This document shows positions 62,548-64,000 of a stretch of DNA of 64,000 nt, in pieces. Position 1 is the first letter of the stretch. Every line of letters starts with the position of its first letter. Source of the DNA: JAWXBK01 sp040878185 (GTDB lineage: Bacteria; Pseudomonadota; Alphaproteobacteria; Dongiales; Dongiaceae); NCBI GenBank assembly GCA_040878185.1, contig JBBDMS010000059.1, forward strand, positions 1-64,000, read 5' to 3'. The notes under the pieces were generated by a model, which saw nothing but the letters and a program-made list of their open reading frames with translations, had not been told where the DNA came from and did not search any database. A program made the translations under genes and the position numbers.

Positions 62548-62563
62548 TTGATTGGCCAATCAA
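62548..62563. promoter_or_regulatory. Perfect 16-bp palindrome, probable operator
   Basis: TTGATTGGCCAATCAA is fully symmetric, in the 276-base gap between divergent phyH copy A and the nucleoside hydrolase. It is 64 bases before the phyH start and about 200 before the hydrolase. The ATTGGCCAAT core with TTG/CAA flanks is the size expected for a LacI-, GntR- or TetR-type dimer. No regulator gene is in view; it may lie past the window end. Confidence 0.55.
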
Positions 62564-62760
62564 TGATCGAATAAGCCTATTCTAGCACGACGAATATGCT
62601 GTTGATCCAGTGGGTCTGTTTTTGTTCCCGTTTCTGCGGTTTATTTGCGAATATCCATTTCACAATGCATGAATTTGGCGAAATGATCGTGCGATCGAAC
62701 CCATAGCTCGATAGAGAATGGCGTGGCAGGATCGAAACCCGTTTCTGCAATCAATTGGCA

Positions 62761-63663
62761 ATGAAAATGCCGGTCTCCCTGATCATCGATTGCGACCCCG
62801 GCCTCGACGATGCCGTGGCGATCGCGCTCGCAGCCGCTGCGCCCGCACTCGACATTGCAGCGATCACCAGCGTTGCCGGCAATGCCGATATCGATATGAC
62901 GACAGGGAATGCGCTTGCCATCGTGGCGGCGCTCGGTCTCGATATTCCGGTTTATCGGGGCGCCGCGCATCCGCTTGCCACGGAGCCGCGTTATGGCACC
63001 GCGCTTTGGGGTGGCGATGGATCGCTCGGGCTTGTGCCGTCGCGCGAGCGGATCGCCGGCAACGCCATTGCGTTTCTCGGTGCTGCGCTCGACCGTGCAG
63101 CGCCGCGTTCCGTGACGCTCTGCCCGATCGGGCCGCTGACCAATCTTGCGCTGGCGCTGCGCGAGCGGCCCGCGCGCGCGACGGCGATCGCGCAGATGAT
63201 TGTCATGGGCAGCGCCTTCGAGGGCGGCAACGTCACGCCGGCGGCCGAGTTCAATATCTGGTTCGACCCGCTGGCGGCCGCGGAAGTTTTCGCAGCGGAT
63301 GTCCCGGCGGTCGTCATACCCTACGATCTCACGCAGCATGTCGTGGTCGACGAAGCCCGGATCGCGCGCCTGGGGGCGGCCTCGACGCGTGCGGCGCGCA
63401 TGTGCGGCGCCTTGCTGCCGCTCGCCGGCAGCGACAGCCATCCATCCTCGATCCACGACGCCTGCACGATCGGCTGGCTGCTTTGGCCTGAACTTTTCAG
63501 TGGCGAAACCGGCATCGTGTCGGTCGATCATGCGGCGGGCGAGGATTTCGGCCGCACGCGCCTTCGCCCCGATCCGGCGGGCCGGCACCGCGTGCTGATG
63601 CGGGTCGATCGCGATCCGTTTCTCGATGCGATGGTTGCGGCACTTGCGAAGGTGGCATCATGA
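62761..63663 (+). CDS. Inosine/uridine-preferring nucleoside hydrolase
   Basis: 300 residues. The calcium site DCDPGLDDA (D10, D12, D16, D17) opens the protein, with NVTPAAEFNIWFDPLAA and the HVVVDEARI region later, all family marks. It splits ribonucleosides into base and ribose. ATG at 62761 or 62767 is possible; no clear ribosome binding site. The stop overlaps the ribokinase start (ATGA), making a simple nucleoside to ribose-5-phosphate route. Confidence 0.9.
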   Translation: MKMPVSLIIDCDPGLDDAVAIALAAAAPALDIAAITSVAGNADIDMTTGNALAIVAALGLDIPVYRGAAHPLATEPRYGTALWGGDGSLGLVPSRERIAGNAIAFLGAALDRAAPRSVTLCPIGPLTNLALALRERPARATAIAQMIVMGSAFEGGNVTPAAEFNIWFDPLAAAEVFAADVPAVVIPYDLTQHVVVDEARIARLGAASTRAARMCGALLPLAGSDSHPSSIHDACTIGWLLWPELFSGETGIVSVDHAAGEDFGRTRLRPDPAGRHRVLMRVDRDPFLDAMVAALAKVAS

Positions 63664-64000
63664 GTATCGTCGTGGTCGGCAGCATCAATGTCGACGTCAC
63701 CGGTTATCTGGATCGCCTGCCGCGGCCGGGCGAGACGCTGCATGGCGAGCGCTACACGATCGGGCTTGGCGGCAAGGGTGCCAATCAGGCGGCGGCCGCC
63801 GCGCGGCTCGGCGGTGCCGTCACGATGATCGGCCGCGTCGGCAACGATCCGTTCGGCGACACGGCACTCGATGTGCTGGGCACATTCGGCGTCGATACCG
63901 CATCGGTTCGGCGCGACACGACGAATGCGACCGGCATCGCGCTGATCGGCGTCGACCGGCAGGGCGAAAATATGATCGTGGTCGTGGGCGGTACCAATAT
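63660..64000 (+). CDS. rbsK: Ribokinase (PfkB family), truncated by the window end
   Basis: The first 113 residues are present. SIVVVGSINVDVTGYLDRLP starts the protein and GLGGKGANQAAAAARLGG is PfkB signature 1, with GRVGNDPFGD as in ribokinases. It phosphorylates ribose released by the hydrolase gene it overlaps by 4 bases. Signature 2 and the catalytic Asp lie beyond base 64000. Confidence 0.9.
   Translation, partial: MSIVVVGSINVDVTGYLDRLPRPGETLHGERYTIGLGGKGANQAAAAARLGGAVTMIGRVGNDPFGDTALDVLGTFGVDTASVRRDTTNATGIALIGVDRQGENMIVVVGGTN

Noticed and set aside
1..64000. CRISPR arrays, prophage or insertion sequences
   Set aside because: No regularly spaced repeats, no transposase, integrase or phage genes were seen; the repeats present are palindromic intergenic units.

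Overview
The window is a chromosomal segment of a GC-rich alphaproteobacterium. Hand-counted 60-base lines in core genes give about 65% GC. The gene order pheA, kdsB, membrane-anchored cytochrome c, a TTG-started hisN, the alphaproteobacterial type of small SRP RNA, DUF1127 proteins and composite palindromic repeats all fit that class. A lineage near Rhodospirillales or Rhizobiales is likely, but nothing here fixes the order. There are no tRNAs, rRNAs, CRISPR arrays, transposases, integrases or phage structural genes.

Layout. 0-8 kb: SRP RNA, an exported DUF6134-type protein, a TerC membrane protein, nudC, pheA, kdsB, a two-domain membrane-anchored cytochrome c, hisN, an exported cupin and a COG3650/META-domain protein. 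8-13 kb: a five-gene minus-strand run (HAD hydrolase, endonuclease/phosphatase-fold protein, MFS exporter, class I glutamine amidotransferase, sulfotransferase). 13-20 kb: a complete yejABEF-type peptide importer with a ghrA-type reductase. 20-32 kb: M17 aminopeptidase, GST, a divergent GT39-like protein, a Cys/Met-metabolism PLP enzyme, an MmgE/PrpD protein, a TPR protein with a histone-H1-like Lys/Arg tail, a class III adenylate cyclase with TolB-like and TPR parts, a NodB-fold deacetylase and a GNAT. 32-42 kb: PCu(A)C and SCO copper chaperones, a PqqC/TenA-fold enzyme with a divergent LysR gene, a VOC protein, a GMC oxidoreductase, an SDR, a DddP-type DMSP lyase with a LysR gene, a DUF1127 protein and metY. 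50-64 kb: an isochorismatase-fold hydrolase, an orphan peptide-binding protein, a second DUF1127 protein, a BTAD/TolB-like/TPR regulator, a TTC38-like protein, an amidinotransferase, a cupin, an ExoD protein, an FAD oxidoreductase, two tandem PhyH oxygenases, and a nucleoside hydrolase followed by a ribokinase cut by the window end.

The most unusual part is 42.3-49.9 kb. A copper/silver efflux locus (Cys-rich exported protein, cusB, cusA, no cusC) has lower GC, about 57% in sampled lines. It is followed by a truncated 66-codon copy of the isochorismatase gene that lies intact 2 kb further on. The two copies differ at 13 of 198 bases, mostly silent. Between them lies a 45%-GC cassette of three unrecognised genes, one with a tandem 60-residue repeat. 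This looks like DNA imported from a related genome and then interrupted by a foreign cassette.

How the genes fit together. Copper handling recurs: PCu(A)C and SCO for cytochrome oxidase assembly, CusAB for efflux, and a cytochrome c as electron carrier. The yej system, the aminopeptidase and the orphan binding protein suggest peptide scavenging. DddP with its LysR gene suggests access to marine DMSP. The nucleoside hydrolase and ribokinase form a nucleoside salvage operon behind a perfect 16-bp palindrome.
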